Source: Siphonodentalium dalli (Eukaryota; Mollusca; Scaphopoda; Gadilida; Siphonodentaliidae). From it: DNA of 64,000 bases. Both the position numbers and the translations under genes were made by a program. This document shows positions 23,850 to 34,108 of this stretch, one piece after another; the first letter of the stretch is position 1, and each line of letters starts with the position of its first letter. The notes under the pieces are model-generated. The model was given only the letters and a program-made list of their open reading frames with translations, did not search any database and was not told where the DNA came from. The DNA lies in the NCBI GenBank assembly GCA_032622095.1, contig CP136064.1, forward strand, positions 39,730,426 to 39,794,425, given 5' to 3'.

Positions 23850-26832
23850 CAGGGACTTTGTAGAAAATATATTTATAAAATATACATAAACAATACGACA
23901 AGGGGAGACACCTGTCGGCACCCAAAAACCACAGTACCGTTGAATTCCGACTCGCAACACCGATTTTGGTCGTGTAAACGGCAATTTCGCGTATATTTCG
24001 ACTAACAAATGTGATAGAAGCTCTCCTTACCTTGTTATATCATCAGAATAACCGTTTAAAACGTGTTTTACAACTTTGAGGTGGGATAAAATCACCTTGC
24101 TTGACCATCAACATGCAGGGGAAATAACTCTATCTATCATACCACAATTGGTCTCTCAGAATAGGTCCCTCTATAAGGCGGTGTATAAAAGAAATGGTAA
24201 CATTTCAACCTTGCAGATCAAGACTATCTTATATCATGTTCAACAACAATTTTAACATTTACAAGTATGCAATAATATATAATATAATAATATATAATAA
24301 AATATGTAATTTAATGAGACCAATAATTTAGTAGTTTACAAATTATGAATGGAGTGCTCCTAACACAAATGGTTACAATACACCAAATGATTTACATAGG
24401 CCTCAGTGTTAACAAATACCGCTGGCCTATATTCGCTGCAAAGCTTTGACCTGCACGAGTATTTGAAATTAAAGAACGTCCTTTTAGACACACAGAAATG
24501 TGCAAAAAAGTACTTGTTAACATGGTAGATCACACTGGAGCTTGACAAACGTCACACTACCCTTAAAATTGTGAAAAAAATGACATCGAAAAAAACACAA
24601 ACACCTCCCATAAATTATTCGCCACTTGCACAGCCATAACCATTTACCATGTGGTTATATTTGATGTTTCTCGACGGGAAATACATCTGTGCATTTTTTC
24701 GTGCACTTTTCATCCATGTATCATTGACCATTCAGCTGCCAGAATTTTTTTTATGCTGATCCTAGCTTGGGGGTCCCAGGGGAAATCACTCTACTAATTT
24801 GTATTTGGTGTATTGTAACCAAATGAAGGACCTCAGAACAGAACTGTGTAGTTTACTGTGTCACGTTGCATTAATAAAATATTACATATGTACTTGTTCG
24901 GGTATGTGAAACTGAACAGATAGTATTCAGGAGCTATACCAACTGTAGGAATTTAGCATTCTACGAAGATCACCAGTAATCTGAAGCAAATGGACTGTAC
25001 CACTCCATAGACAACGCGGCGATAAACTGACGAAAGTGATTTCGCCATCGAGAGTCACTGCATTCAATTAATATATAAGAATGATGGTGTTTATTGTCAA
25101 TTTGGATATAATATTTGTAAAAAATACCTACTTTGAACAAGATTAATCTACATTTTTAATAGATCACCCTACTGGAGTGATCACATCACTTTAAAAACAT
25201 GGAGCAGAGCCTGGCAGAGGCGACTAAAACGACATGCAGTTACATTCATGGTGATGCACTCTGGTGTGATACCAGCAGGCAATAACTTATATGACCGAAT
25301 ACCGTATATTAGTCTCCAATATTGTCATTGATGATGTCGCTTACTGATTTAGACTGAAGTTTCGATTGTTTATCTTTCTCCACATTGGGACTTTCATGCA
25401 TTAATTCTGCGAGTTTTAATAATATTTGGTGAACCAAATTGACGTAGAAGTGTAATAAATAGAGTAATCAATTAGTTCCGAGAATTACGTTAAATAATTC
25501 GCTCGAGGCATGAGACGTTTGGGTAAGAAACGTGCACTCGTTTCTTGCCGACGTCTCTCGCCTCTCGTGAATTATTTAACGTAATTCTCGGAACCAATTT
25601 ATTACTCTCTATATATTTGATGCAACTCAAGCATTTATACTAACTAGCAATCGATTTCGTTGTTTGCCAATTGTATTTCTGATTCATAATAAGTACCTGC
25701 TTGAATTTGATAATCTTCAGAGACACAAATCGATATACATGTAGCTAACAATGTGGTAACAATTTCAGTAACTTTTTTTGCACAAAAAGCCATACAAAGT
25801 TATTGTCATTGTGATAAATCCACTCTACACATAGTTCTAATTTTTCATATATAACACCATATCATGCATAAGATAATTGATCATTGCAAATATATGTGCT
25901 AATTGTTTTTTCTCTCTTCTACCCAACTGTAATCCATCAGTTCATTAATCTTCTCATCATGCTCTTTATCCCTTTAGCTTAATCTACTCTTCCACTTCTC
26001 ACTGACCACTATATGTAATCTGTTCTTTTCTGAGGAGATGGCTCTATATACGCATCTGATGCTTGTTGTCAAATCATCTTCCTCCCTTCTAGTCTCATGT
26101 GAGCCTATGCATAGGCCTACATGTGTCATGTTTTATAATTATATGTTTTTGGGAAGAAAATCACAGGTAAGAATATTTTAGATATAACAAAACGTTCAAA
26201 TCAAAATATAATATAAACTAGTATACACTTTAATTACAACTTAAAATGTTGTATTATGATAATAAAATAACATACAACAGAAAAATATATTTTAACATCC
26301 AAACATTACACAGTGATATTCTGTTCTTTTGTGAGGTCCTTCCTTTGTGTGAGGAACACTCCATTCACAATGTGCAATCTACTGAAATATTAGTCTCGTT
26401 AAATTATGTAGCATACCTGTAAATGTTAAAATTGTCATGTTGAACATGATATAAGATAGTCTTGATCTGCGAGGTTGAAATGTTACCATTTCTTTTATAC
26501 ACCGCCTTATAGAGGGACCTATTCTGAGAGACCAATTGTGGTATGATAGATAGAGTTTTTTCCCCTGCATGTTGATGGTCAAGCAAGGTGATTTTATCCC
26601 ACCTCAAAGTTGTAAAACACGTTTAAACGGATATTCTGATGATCTAACAAGGTAAGGAGAGCTTCTATCACATTTGTTAGACGAAATATACGCGAAATTG
26701 CCGTTTACACGACCAAAATCGGTGTTGCTAGTCGGAATTCAACGCTACTGTGGTTTTTGGGTGCCGACATGTGTCTCCCCTTGTCGTATTGTTTATGTAT
26801 ATTTTATAAATATATTTTCTACAAAGTCCCTG
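23850..26832. mobile_element. 3-kb foldback element with about 0.5-kb inverted arms
   Basis: The left arm (23,850-24,370) and right arm (26,343-26,832) are reverse complements. The termini are mirror images: 'cagggactttgtagaaaata' at the left and its complement at the right. The left arm is longer by an 'aatatataat' microsatellite at about 24,268-24,305. The arms share an antisense open frame (…EIYAKLPFTRPKSVL…) that is probably incidental. The 2-kb centre carries no recognised gene but does hold a separate palindrome at 25,450-25,620. No transposase is seen, so this is a non-autonomous foldback element. Confidence 0.85.
25450..25620. repeat. Palindromic MITE-like hairpin
   Basis: Inverted arms 'ttccgagaattacgttaaat' (about 25,476) and its complement (about 25,570-25,600) enclose a GC-richer centre, 'cgctcgaggcatgagacg', facing 'cgtctctcgcctctcg'. 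It sits in the centre of the 23,850-26,832 foldback element. Confidence 0.8.
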
Positions 26833-27437
26833 TGGTCCAACAAAGTTACAAACAGGACTCACTCACTGAGTCACTCAGGCTGTCAGCAGCTGGTCAGGAG
26901 CCCAATGTATTGTAATGAATGTTAGTTTGTTAACATACGAAGGTATGTCATTTTAAAGGTATTCTAATTCTGAATCCAAAACATGAATTCTTTTTAAATG
27001 ACAATGAGTAAAGAAAAAAGTTATGAGTGATTGAATTTTTTGAATTTCCCTTATTTTCTGGAGTTGGAAATTTGTGTGTTTAATCTCGTATTTTTATAGC
27101 AAAATGTGACTTTTTTGGTCCAAATACCACCAATTTCACAAGGAATATTAATTTTTTGTCAATTTTATCACAAAACGGCCATAAAAACCGACAAATACCA
27201 TTAAAATATGGATTTTTGCCACAATGAATTTATGGTTATTTTCCCGAGTTTGCGGAGAAAATGCCCTTTTTTGCGGAAAAGTGCCCTTTTTGTAGGCTCT
27301 GCCCCCCCTGCCCTTGGATGCTTCCGGCGCCCCTGGCCAGAGCGGTCGCATCATGACACAGACTCCGAGGAGCGGAACGAGCCCCCAGTGTACTAGTAAC
27401 AGATCGAGAGAGAGAAGTGCGGGAGTCGCACCGAAAG
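26833..27437. other. No gene recognised
   Basis: The long overlapping frames at 27,148-27,519 on several frames of both strands reflect the GC-rich 5S-like block and its neighbour rather than a protein. No splice or domain signal is seen. Confidence 0.45.
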
Positions 27438-27560
27438 TTGGCAGCACCCGAAATCTCAGGCCACCGGTCACCCATCCAGGTAGTAACCGGGCTCGACGTT
27501 GCTTAACTTCTGTGATCACACAAAGCGTCTAATGACCGTGACCAAGAGATCTAGACCTAT
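27438..27560 (-). ncRNA. 5S rRNA-like sequence: pseudogene or head of a 5S-derived SINE
   Basis: Read on the minus strand, about 27,470-27,530 gives 'gatcacagaagttaagcaac', 'gtcgagcccggtta' and 'ctacctggatgggtgacc', which match the internal promoter region (A box, intermediate element, C box) of metazoan 5S rRNA. It is followed by 'ggcctgagatttcgggtgct', matching the 5S 3' end. The 5' third has diverged ('ggtctagatctcttggtcac'). Because the 5' end does not fit a functional gene, I call it a remnant. Downstream GC-rich sequence (minus strand, 27,437 down to about 27,300) could be the body of a 5S-derived SINE. Confidence 0.7.
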
Positions 27561-27614
27561 CGATCAGAGAAGTCATCGGCCTTCTATATTTACAACGCGA
27601 CCGCTATACACATG

Positions 27615-27694
27615 ATATATTATCTCGAGATATTATCTCGAGATCTCGACATAATTATCTTGAGATCTCGAGATAATATCTCGAGATAATATAT
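27615..27694. repeat. CTCGAG-rich palindrome
   Basis: Arms built of 'attatctcgagat' units face each other around 'cataatta'. Five CTCGAGAT/ATCTCGAG words occur in 80 bp. Probably a small hairpin repeat. Confidence 0.8.
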
Positions 27695-27719
27695 GTATTG
27701 AGCATGTCGCAAATCAGCC

Positions 27720-28131
27720 ACTGTACCAGTCACTACGTCTATGATGACATTACCGGTATGTTATTTCAACATAAACAAGTGACATGGCGTTTTGTGTACA
27801 AATACCACAAAATATCACCATGTGCTTTCTATGAAAAAGTAAATAACTCCAATTGGGCCAAGTTGGGCTGCGACTTGGCCCATATCACCAGAAAGAAGAT
27901 CACACAAGCTTCATTTTGAGTGCAAAAATAAATGTTTATGGTCGCATAGGATTTTTTTACAGCTCATTAATTTGATTAACGTGTAATTTTCATAACAAAA
28001 CTTGTAAAGCATGCGCTAACATCGGGCGATCGCTTGCACAAATTTTGTAAATTAGGGGAAATTTCTTTGCACAATTGAAGTTATTAATACAACAGCAATA
28101 TATCATATATAGAATATACGCATATGTAGTG
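27720..28131. other. No gene recognised
   Basis: A 73-codon plus frame (27,698-27,919) lacks motifs or splice context. Nothing else is seen. Confidence 0.4.
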
Positions 28132-28243
28132 TTTCTGAATAACAAATTTAATCCACTCGTGGGATTGGCGATTTACACCACGAGCTTCAGCGAGTGGTGT
28201 AAATCGCCAATCCCACGAGTGGATTAAATTTGTTATTCAGAAA
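28132..28243. mobile_element. Near-perfect palindrome, arms about 50 bp
   Basis: Starts 'tttctgaataacaaatttaa' and ends with the exact complement, with a loop of only a few bases around 'gcttcagc'. The arm segment 'tttaatccactc' is shared with the tandem repeat that follows directly, so the two structures are related. Confidence 0.9.
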
Positions 28244-28260
28244 GACAATGCACATATTTT

Positions 28261-28512
28261 GTTTATGCCACGATCTTTACAATGCGATGGATAAACACTT
28301 TTCCGTTCAAATTGTATGGAAAAGTTTAATCCACTCTGCGAAGTTTATGCCACGATCTTTACAATGCGATGGATAAACACTTTTCCGTTCAAATTGTATG
28401 GAAAAGTTTAATCCACTCTGTGAAGTTTATGCTACGATCTTTACAATGCGATGGATAAACACTTTTCTGTTCAAATTTTTATGGAGAAAGTTTAATCCAC
28501 TCTGCGAAGTTT
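28261..28512. repeat. 82-bp tandem repeat, three copies
   Basis: Copies start at 28,261, 28,343 and 28,425 with 'gtttatgccacgatctttac' and end 'tttaatccactctgcgaa'. The first two are nearly identical and the third has a few changes. Directly downstream, 'tttaatcaaca' occurs twice and once inverted. Confidence 0.9.
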
Positions 28513-28957
28513 AATCAACAGTAGGCATGTTTAATCAACAGGTGTTGATTAAATGTAAAATTTAAACAGATGGCTTTATTTATATAGTAAGATAGGCGAT
28601 CGTGCTATAAAAAAGTTTCTACCCATAATTCTACTTTTTATGTCACTTATGAGCCATATAAGGCTATATAACCTAACGCAGGGTTTCCGCCAGGCCGGCT
28701 GCAGGTCCGTCCCATGGACCCATTCCCCCCTGTCGGTCGTTGCATGAAATCCCGCTCATACACAAATAAATGACGTTATTAAAAACATTTTCAGTCTGTG
28801 TCGACAGGCTATATATCTACACTTATTTTCATTAATATTGACAAAATGAAATCGACACAGCTAGTCCATCTCCCGAAAAAACAATAAGAAAGAGGTGTCA
28901 AATGGCGACATTAGATACAGCGTAATACATGTCGCGGTAACAGCAAAGACTGCCGGA

Positions 28958-30075
28958 CAGTGTTCGCCCTGGCCCAAAATTCTTTGTAGCCATTTTTTTA
29001 GCCACTTGTGCAATTTTGTTAGCCACTTTTGAAAAAGTTTAGCCACATACTGTGGGATAAATTAGCACAAGATGTAATACGATATAAACATTTATTTACT
29101 CAAAGTTATTAGCACTTATAAGTCATAACAATATACAACATCAACATTCAAATAATCCGCAGAAAGTATATTTCGTTGCTTCGTTTTATTCTGGGTAGGA
29201 AACGCTTGTTCACAATCTACAGTTGACACTGGTACACAATACTGAATTGCCGCCAAATTACTAACTATCGGAAAGAGTTCTTAATTTCTGATCGCAAACT
29301 GAACATAACTATCTATATCGTCCATGTGCCTTTTGATCCTACACACTTTCCTGATTCCCTTCTTCCTCATTAATGTCATCATCGCACCTCGTTTCACACA
29401 ATCCACCAAACGCTTGGAATGCTTTATGATAATATGCTTATCACATTAACGGCTCAAACAGTTATTGGTCAAACCAGAGAGGATCTCCAAGTCCTCGTCA
29501 TCAGCGAATCTACTCTTCAAATTATCAACCAGAACAGACGCAAACTTCCTGCAGGCTGACACCGCATCTTGTCGAAGTTTAGTCCCATCTTTAATTTCAT
29601 GTCCGCGGGTCTCATTGTCCCATTCAACACTGTCCACTCCATTAACGTCAATGAAATGTGAGAAGCTATTGAATTGAGCGTATATATGACTTCACTATTT
29701 TGCAATCAGTTTAAAACACCGTAAAGTAAAGCCCTTTTGTTACACAAGAAGCCATTTCATAAATCTATGTTTACTCAATTGTGATAGACCTTTAAACGAC
29801 CATTAACTAATTGCACAGGGCGTGAAACCGACACCCTATAGTATAGATAATCGAACACATCCGTAATATCGTCCTTTCTTGTCAGCTCTCGCGATTAACG
29901 TTAAGTCGTCTTGTGCTAAGCCGGTTAATTTCTTTTGTTTACAATAAATTGTCGTTCCGTCCGCGGACACGAAAAATGCCTTTAGCCATATTTTTAGCCA
30001 CCAGCATATTTATTTTAGCCACTTTGTATTTTTTTCCCCAATTTTCTAAAATGGCTAATGGCAGGGCGAACACTG
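28958..30075 (-). mobile_element. Deleted hAT transposon with perfect 8-bp target duplication
   Basis: The ends are inverted: 'cagtgttcgccctggc' at the left, 'ggcagggcgaacactg' at the right. The 8-bp duplication ctgccgga flanks both (28,950-28,957 and 30,076-30,083). An 8-bp duplication with CAGTG-type termini is diagnostic of hAT. The 1.1-kb length is too short for a full transposase; only a fragment remains inside (29,446-29,637). Subterminal 'tagccac' motifs recur near both ends ('ttagccacttgtgc', 'ttagccacttttg', and complements at the right). Confidence 0.93.
29446..29637 (-). pseudogene. hAT-type transposase fragment
   Basis: Minus-strand frame containing RKFASVLVDNLKSRFADDED followed by LEILSGLTNNCLS. 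This matches the segment between the catalytic core and the dimerisation domain in hAT-derived proteins of the ZNF862/DUF4371 kind. Only about 63 residues survive, bounded by the termini of the hAT element. No catalytic residues are included. Confidence 0.55.
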
Positions 30076-30093
30076 CTGCCGGACTGTTGAGTG

Positions 30094-30207
30094 CGGATAT
30101 ATTCTTGTGCACGGGATTCCATGGATGAAACTACTCACGCTCGAAGACCCCGTGCTGAGTCGGGGATATTGTTTTATGCACGGGACTTTCGTGGATGAAA
30201 CTACTCA
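30094..30207. repeat. Local duplication, about 70 bp
   Basis: The block 'gatat(a)ttcttgtgcacggg' plus 'atggatgaaactactca' (30,097-30,144) recurs at about 30,165-30,207 with 'ttttatgcacgggactttcg' and 'tggatgaaactactca'. Confidence 0.7.
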
Positions 30208-31739
30208 ATTTTGATCATATATCTTATTGCTGTATTATCATTTGTTTTGAGTACGATGTACCGGTAAGTGAAGTTCCTGAAAAATACATGTGATTCTCTA
30301 CGTGTGTTGATTATTATGCGTATATTGCCATGCATACTTAACAAAATCCCAAAGTCATTTATTTCACAATAATACGGAACCTGTCCCAAATCAGTCTTTA
30401 TAGCGGGAATTCATAGTGAGAAACCATTCATTTGAGCCATATTACATGCATGGAGGATAAACACGAACACATACCCCTCCCCCAATATGGAGATAAAGTA
30501 AAAGTACGGTCAATAATAGTTTCGTTGTCCTGCATGGGTCCCCAAGCACAATAATCAACGACGCACATGTTCACATTTCCCGCCAAAAACTCAATTACAT
30601 TTTATAGCACGTTGACTAAAACTCTGTTCTATTACTTCTATAGCTGCGGTAATCAGTTGTTGGACTAATACATACTATTGAACAAGCTACGCGTTCCGGG
30701 TGAAAGATTTCTCTACCATTCGTATTTCGCCGCTATAAATATCTCCTGCAGACAAACCCTGCAGTATGACGTCACCGCGCACAAATAGTTTTACGATTGA
30801 CAGATTATACAATTATACATATTTATTGCAAATAATTAAAATCGCGTGTTTTAAAATGTTCAAGTTTTTCAATTATGGACATGTTCGACAAGGCACAAGT
30901 TTTGTCGACCTATTGTACTAAAATTGTCCAAATTCACTTAATCTACGCATGTGTACCGGAAGTTAGTCATGTTATGAATGATCCGCTTTGCCCAGAGCAC
31001 GTAATTTTACAGTTCGGCACATTACACGGTGTCCTGTCAAATTTAGCAAATTGACACATTGTGTTGTTCCACATATATATTGCATAATTAAGACACAAAC
31101 AACATTTATTCGCGTAGATGGGTAAGTGATCATCGACCTGCGCAATAGGTATGCGCAAATGCAAAGTAATTATAAATTTGGTAAAATGTCGACAAAAATG
31201 TTCTACTGGGCTACAAAATTTTAGTATACATGTACCTATTTACAATTATGAGCTATTGTCATGGGTTGGTGTCCATCGATCGGGCATCCGTCCATCAAAA
31301 TATATGCAATTTTCTTTTGCACGCCCTGCAAGCCACGTACATCCCTAATCCGATCCATTATTTTTAACCCAAACACAAGCTCTATTTTTAGGCCTTAGGC
31401 CTAGATGGGCCAAAAACTGAATAAACCCAAAAACCTTGCTGTGTTTCCTGTAACATGCTCAAAATAATTTAGGCCAGGTCACTCAGATGTTTGGCATTTT
31501 TGTTTAATAGAGATAATATTAGTTCCCAAATGTAATGAAATAATTGAAAGCATATTATTAGTATATTATTTCAGAAGAAAGAATTAAGTCCATCAGAAAA
31601 TACTTGAGATCTGCTCTAGTAGTGACAGTCAATAAGTTATGGAGCAAAAGACGTCAAAGTATAGTGAGTACATGTATATATATATCATAAGTTCAATTGT
31701 TGAGAGTTTATTGTTTTTATATGCCTGTTTAAAAAAAAT
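30208..31739. other. No gene recognised
   Basis: Mostly unique-looking AT-rich sequence. The missing MSH4 first exon could lie here or further upstream, but no open frame with a matching donor (phase 1) could be supported. Confidence 0.35.
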
Positions 31740-33300
31740 GGGATTTATTATCTTATTGGTCTGTCCGTCCGTTTGCTTTTGGTTTCCGAATGATAACTTT
31801 AGATAGTCTCAACTGAATGGAATGAAATTTGGTTTGTGGGTTTACTAGCTCAAAATACAGGTCAGGTTTTAATTTGGGGTTCCGCTTACCAATTATCACC
31901 AGTTATGACCATTTTTGTCGGAATGTGCACTCAAAATTTTTGTTTCCAGATGACTTTAATAAGTCGGAACTGATCATGAATAGAATGAAATTTGGTAGGT
32001 GAATTTACTAGCCCAAAATACAGGGTCTCAAGTTCAAATTTGGGTTTTGCCCACCAATTTTTACCAGAGCTATGACTCTATGTTGGTATTACCACAGGCA
32101 TATTGCTCTTGTTAAAGGGGGGGCTGTACTCATATTTTCTGTATTTGAGGGATTTGTTTAGCCTGAATTAATAACAAGAACTTTACCAATATACCAAGTG
32201 TGAGTATCAATGGAAATGGACATCGCTCTGGAATAAAACATGTTAGTCGACCAAAATCTGACAACTTTCACTTTTCTACTGAGTATGGCGTGATTATGTA
32301 CGAATCAACGAGAATAAAAATATTTTACGAATGGCAGAAAAACCGGAATTCAATTAGTAGAATGCTTGTCATCAAGATATTTAATATTGAGATGGTTTTT
32401 GCACTCAAAATCTTCATTTCCAGATTGATAACTTTAGTGACTAAAGTCTGAACTGAATAGAATGAAATTTGGTAGGTGAATTTACTATCCCAAAATACAG
32501 GGTCTCAAGTTCGAATTTGGGTTTTGCCCACCAAAATTACCACAGGCATATTGCTCTTGTTAACCCTTTACCCAACAGAACGGCCCTGTGCCAATGCATT
32601 CTCTTATATATGCGAGTCGACCATAGGTCGCCTCGCATATATAAGAGAATGCATTGGCTTAACACATATTAAAAATGATAAAATTGTCAAAGCATGTAGA
32701 AATTTTTTATAAAAATGTAAGAAAAAATTATAAAATTGTTAAAGAATGTAAGAAAAAATGGTAAAAAGTGTTAAAAAAATATTTTTTTTAGGCCAATGCA
32801 TTCTCTTATATATGCGAGGCGACCTATGGTCGACTCACATATATAAGAGAATGCATTGGCACAGGGCATAACTGTATTAACCATCACAATGTGATCGATG
32901 AACCGGTTCCAATGATATCCATATTTGTATGGTGTTATTGAGACAGACCGAAGATATTTTAGGCTGTTGAAGCTTTATTTGGGCGTTTTTGGCCAGTTTG
33001 TTGGGTAAAGGGTTAAAGGGGGGCTGTACTCATATTTTCTGTATTTTCGGGATTTGTTTAGCCTGAATTAATAACAAGAACTTTACCAATATGCCAAGTG
33101 GGAGTATCAATGGAAATGGACATCGCTGAAATAAAACATGTTAGTCGACCAAAATCAAACAACTTTCACTGTACTGAGTATGACTTGATGAATCGACGGG
33201 AATAAAAAAATTTACGAATGGCAGAAAAACTGGAATTCAATGAATAGAATGCTTGTCATCGAGATATTTGATATTGAGATGGTTGATTGTTGTTGATGTG
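31740..33300. repeat. Tandemly duplicated interspersed repeat carrying empty and filled MITE sites
   Basis: The block 'gaatagaatgaaatttggta' to 'acaggcatattgctcttgtt' occurs at about 31,978-32,112 and again at 32,455-32,561. The block 'ggctgtactcatattttctg' to 'tgttagtcgaccaaaatc' occurs at about 32,120-32,260 and at about 33,022-33,160. So a unit of about 480 bp is duplicated, and the second copy is split by the TTAA MITE at 32,560-33,016. A more diverged relative of the first block is at about 31,800-31,870, and another near 43,490. Confidence 0.85.
32560..33016. mobile_element. piggyBac-like MITE, copy 1 (TTAA target, two mirror hairpins)
   Basis: Flanked by TTAA at both ends, with terminal inverted repeats CCCTTTACCCAACA ... 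TGTTGGGTAAAGGG. It contains two 69-bp hairpins (32,590-32,658 and 32,792-32,860) that are reverse complements of one another, an AT-rich spacer, and a right part with 'ccaatgatatccatatttgt'. The upstream duplicate (32,111-32,114) shows the empty TTAA. TTAA targets and CCC-starting ends are typical of piggyBac. No transposase inside, so it is non-autonomous. Confidence 0.92.
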
Positions 33301-33542
33301 AAGCATCAAATTGCAGGTTTTTAGTGCATCTATTCTTTGAGCACTCGAAATTAGGCAACGAATTATAAAAATGCCATAGAAATCAACATCAAATTTCATG
33401 AAAATCTAAAGCAGTGCCATTGAAGACAAATGCCAATTTCAAGGGCTGATCTTTTCATATTTACTGATCGAATATGGGGATAAGGTTCCAGATATAACCA
33501 ACAAGGGTATACTGGGTTTTGCCACAATGATGGGGTGAGTAG

Positions 33543-33840
33543 TACAGTAATGCCCTAAATAATCGACTCCTTAATTAACCACAGCAGAATCATGGGTAAT
33601 TTTTCAGGATTTAGTCGGAAATATGGCTTGTTGCCATTCATAGGAAAGCTCTCAAATAAAAGTGCAGGCCCAAATAATAGTGCAGGGGGGAATTCCATTG
33701 AAAGTTAATACAAGTGCAGACCCAAATAATAGTGAGAGCTTTCCGATAAACAGCAACAAGCCATATTTCCGACTAAATCCTGAAAAATTACCCATAATTC
33801 TGCTGTGGTTAAGGAGTTGATTATTTAGGGCATTACTGTA
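33543..33840. mobile_element. Tc1/mariner-like MITE, copy 1
   Basis: Begins 'tacagtaatgccctaaataa' and ends with its complement '...ttagggcattactgta'. Inverted arms of about 110 bp include 'ggatttagtcggaaatatgg' and 'cattcataggaaagctctca'. The TA at each end fits a TA target. The centre has two direct 'gcaggcccaaataatagtg'-like units. It lies 132 bp upstream of the first recognised MSH4 exon. A shorter relative is at 50,878-51,105. Confidence 0.88.
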
Positions 33841-33972
33841 TATTACAAAGTCAGATCATTGTCCCCAACTGTCCACAAAAGTATGTTTGTATGCATGGTG
33901 TTTCGAAAATGACAGTTATTGCAAAATTTCTCATAATAAATCATAAGGTTACCATTTGTCTATCTTTCACAG

Positions 33973-34108
33973 ATTTTGGGTTGCTAGAGACACCTGATTT
34001 TGAATCAGAAGGACCTTTTGGATCTGGCTTATCAAGATTTCCATCTGTGTCCAGTACATTTTCAAAGAATTCAAGTGGGATAACTCCATTTCCTGCTTCC
34101 GTTTACTC
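33973..34108 (+). CDS. MSH4: MSH4 exon a (N-terminal tail)
   Basis: Acceptor 'tatctttcacag', donor 'gtaagt'. Enters in phase 1 (two bases complete a codon) and leaves in phase 2. Reads [18 protein letters not shown] and a Ser/Pro-rich tail; the FGLxETP motif is also in the vertebrate tail. The open frame continues upstream of the acceptor to an ATG at 33,891, so a start there without splicing cannot be fully excluded, but the acceptor fits and an upstream first exon is expected. Confidence 0.8.

Noticed and set aside
27148-27519. 123-residue minus-strand frame (and overlapping frames) as a gene
   Set aside because: It runs through the 5S-like block and a GC-rich neighbour; several frames on both strands are open at once, as expected from composition.
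29913-30128. 71-residue frame as possible first exon of MSH4
   Set aside because: It lies across the end of a hAT element and contains no MSH4-like residues.
33891-33972. MSH4 start codon at 33,891
   Set aside because: Possible in frame, but the leader peptide shows no similarity to MSH4, and 'tatctttcacag' just before the FGLxETP motif is a good acceptor; an upstream first exon is more likely.
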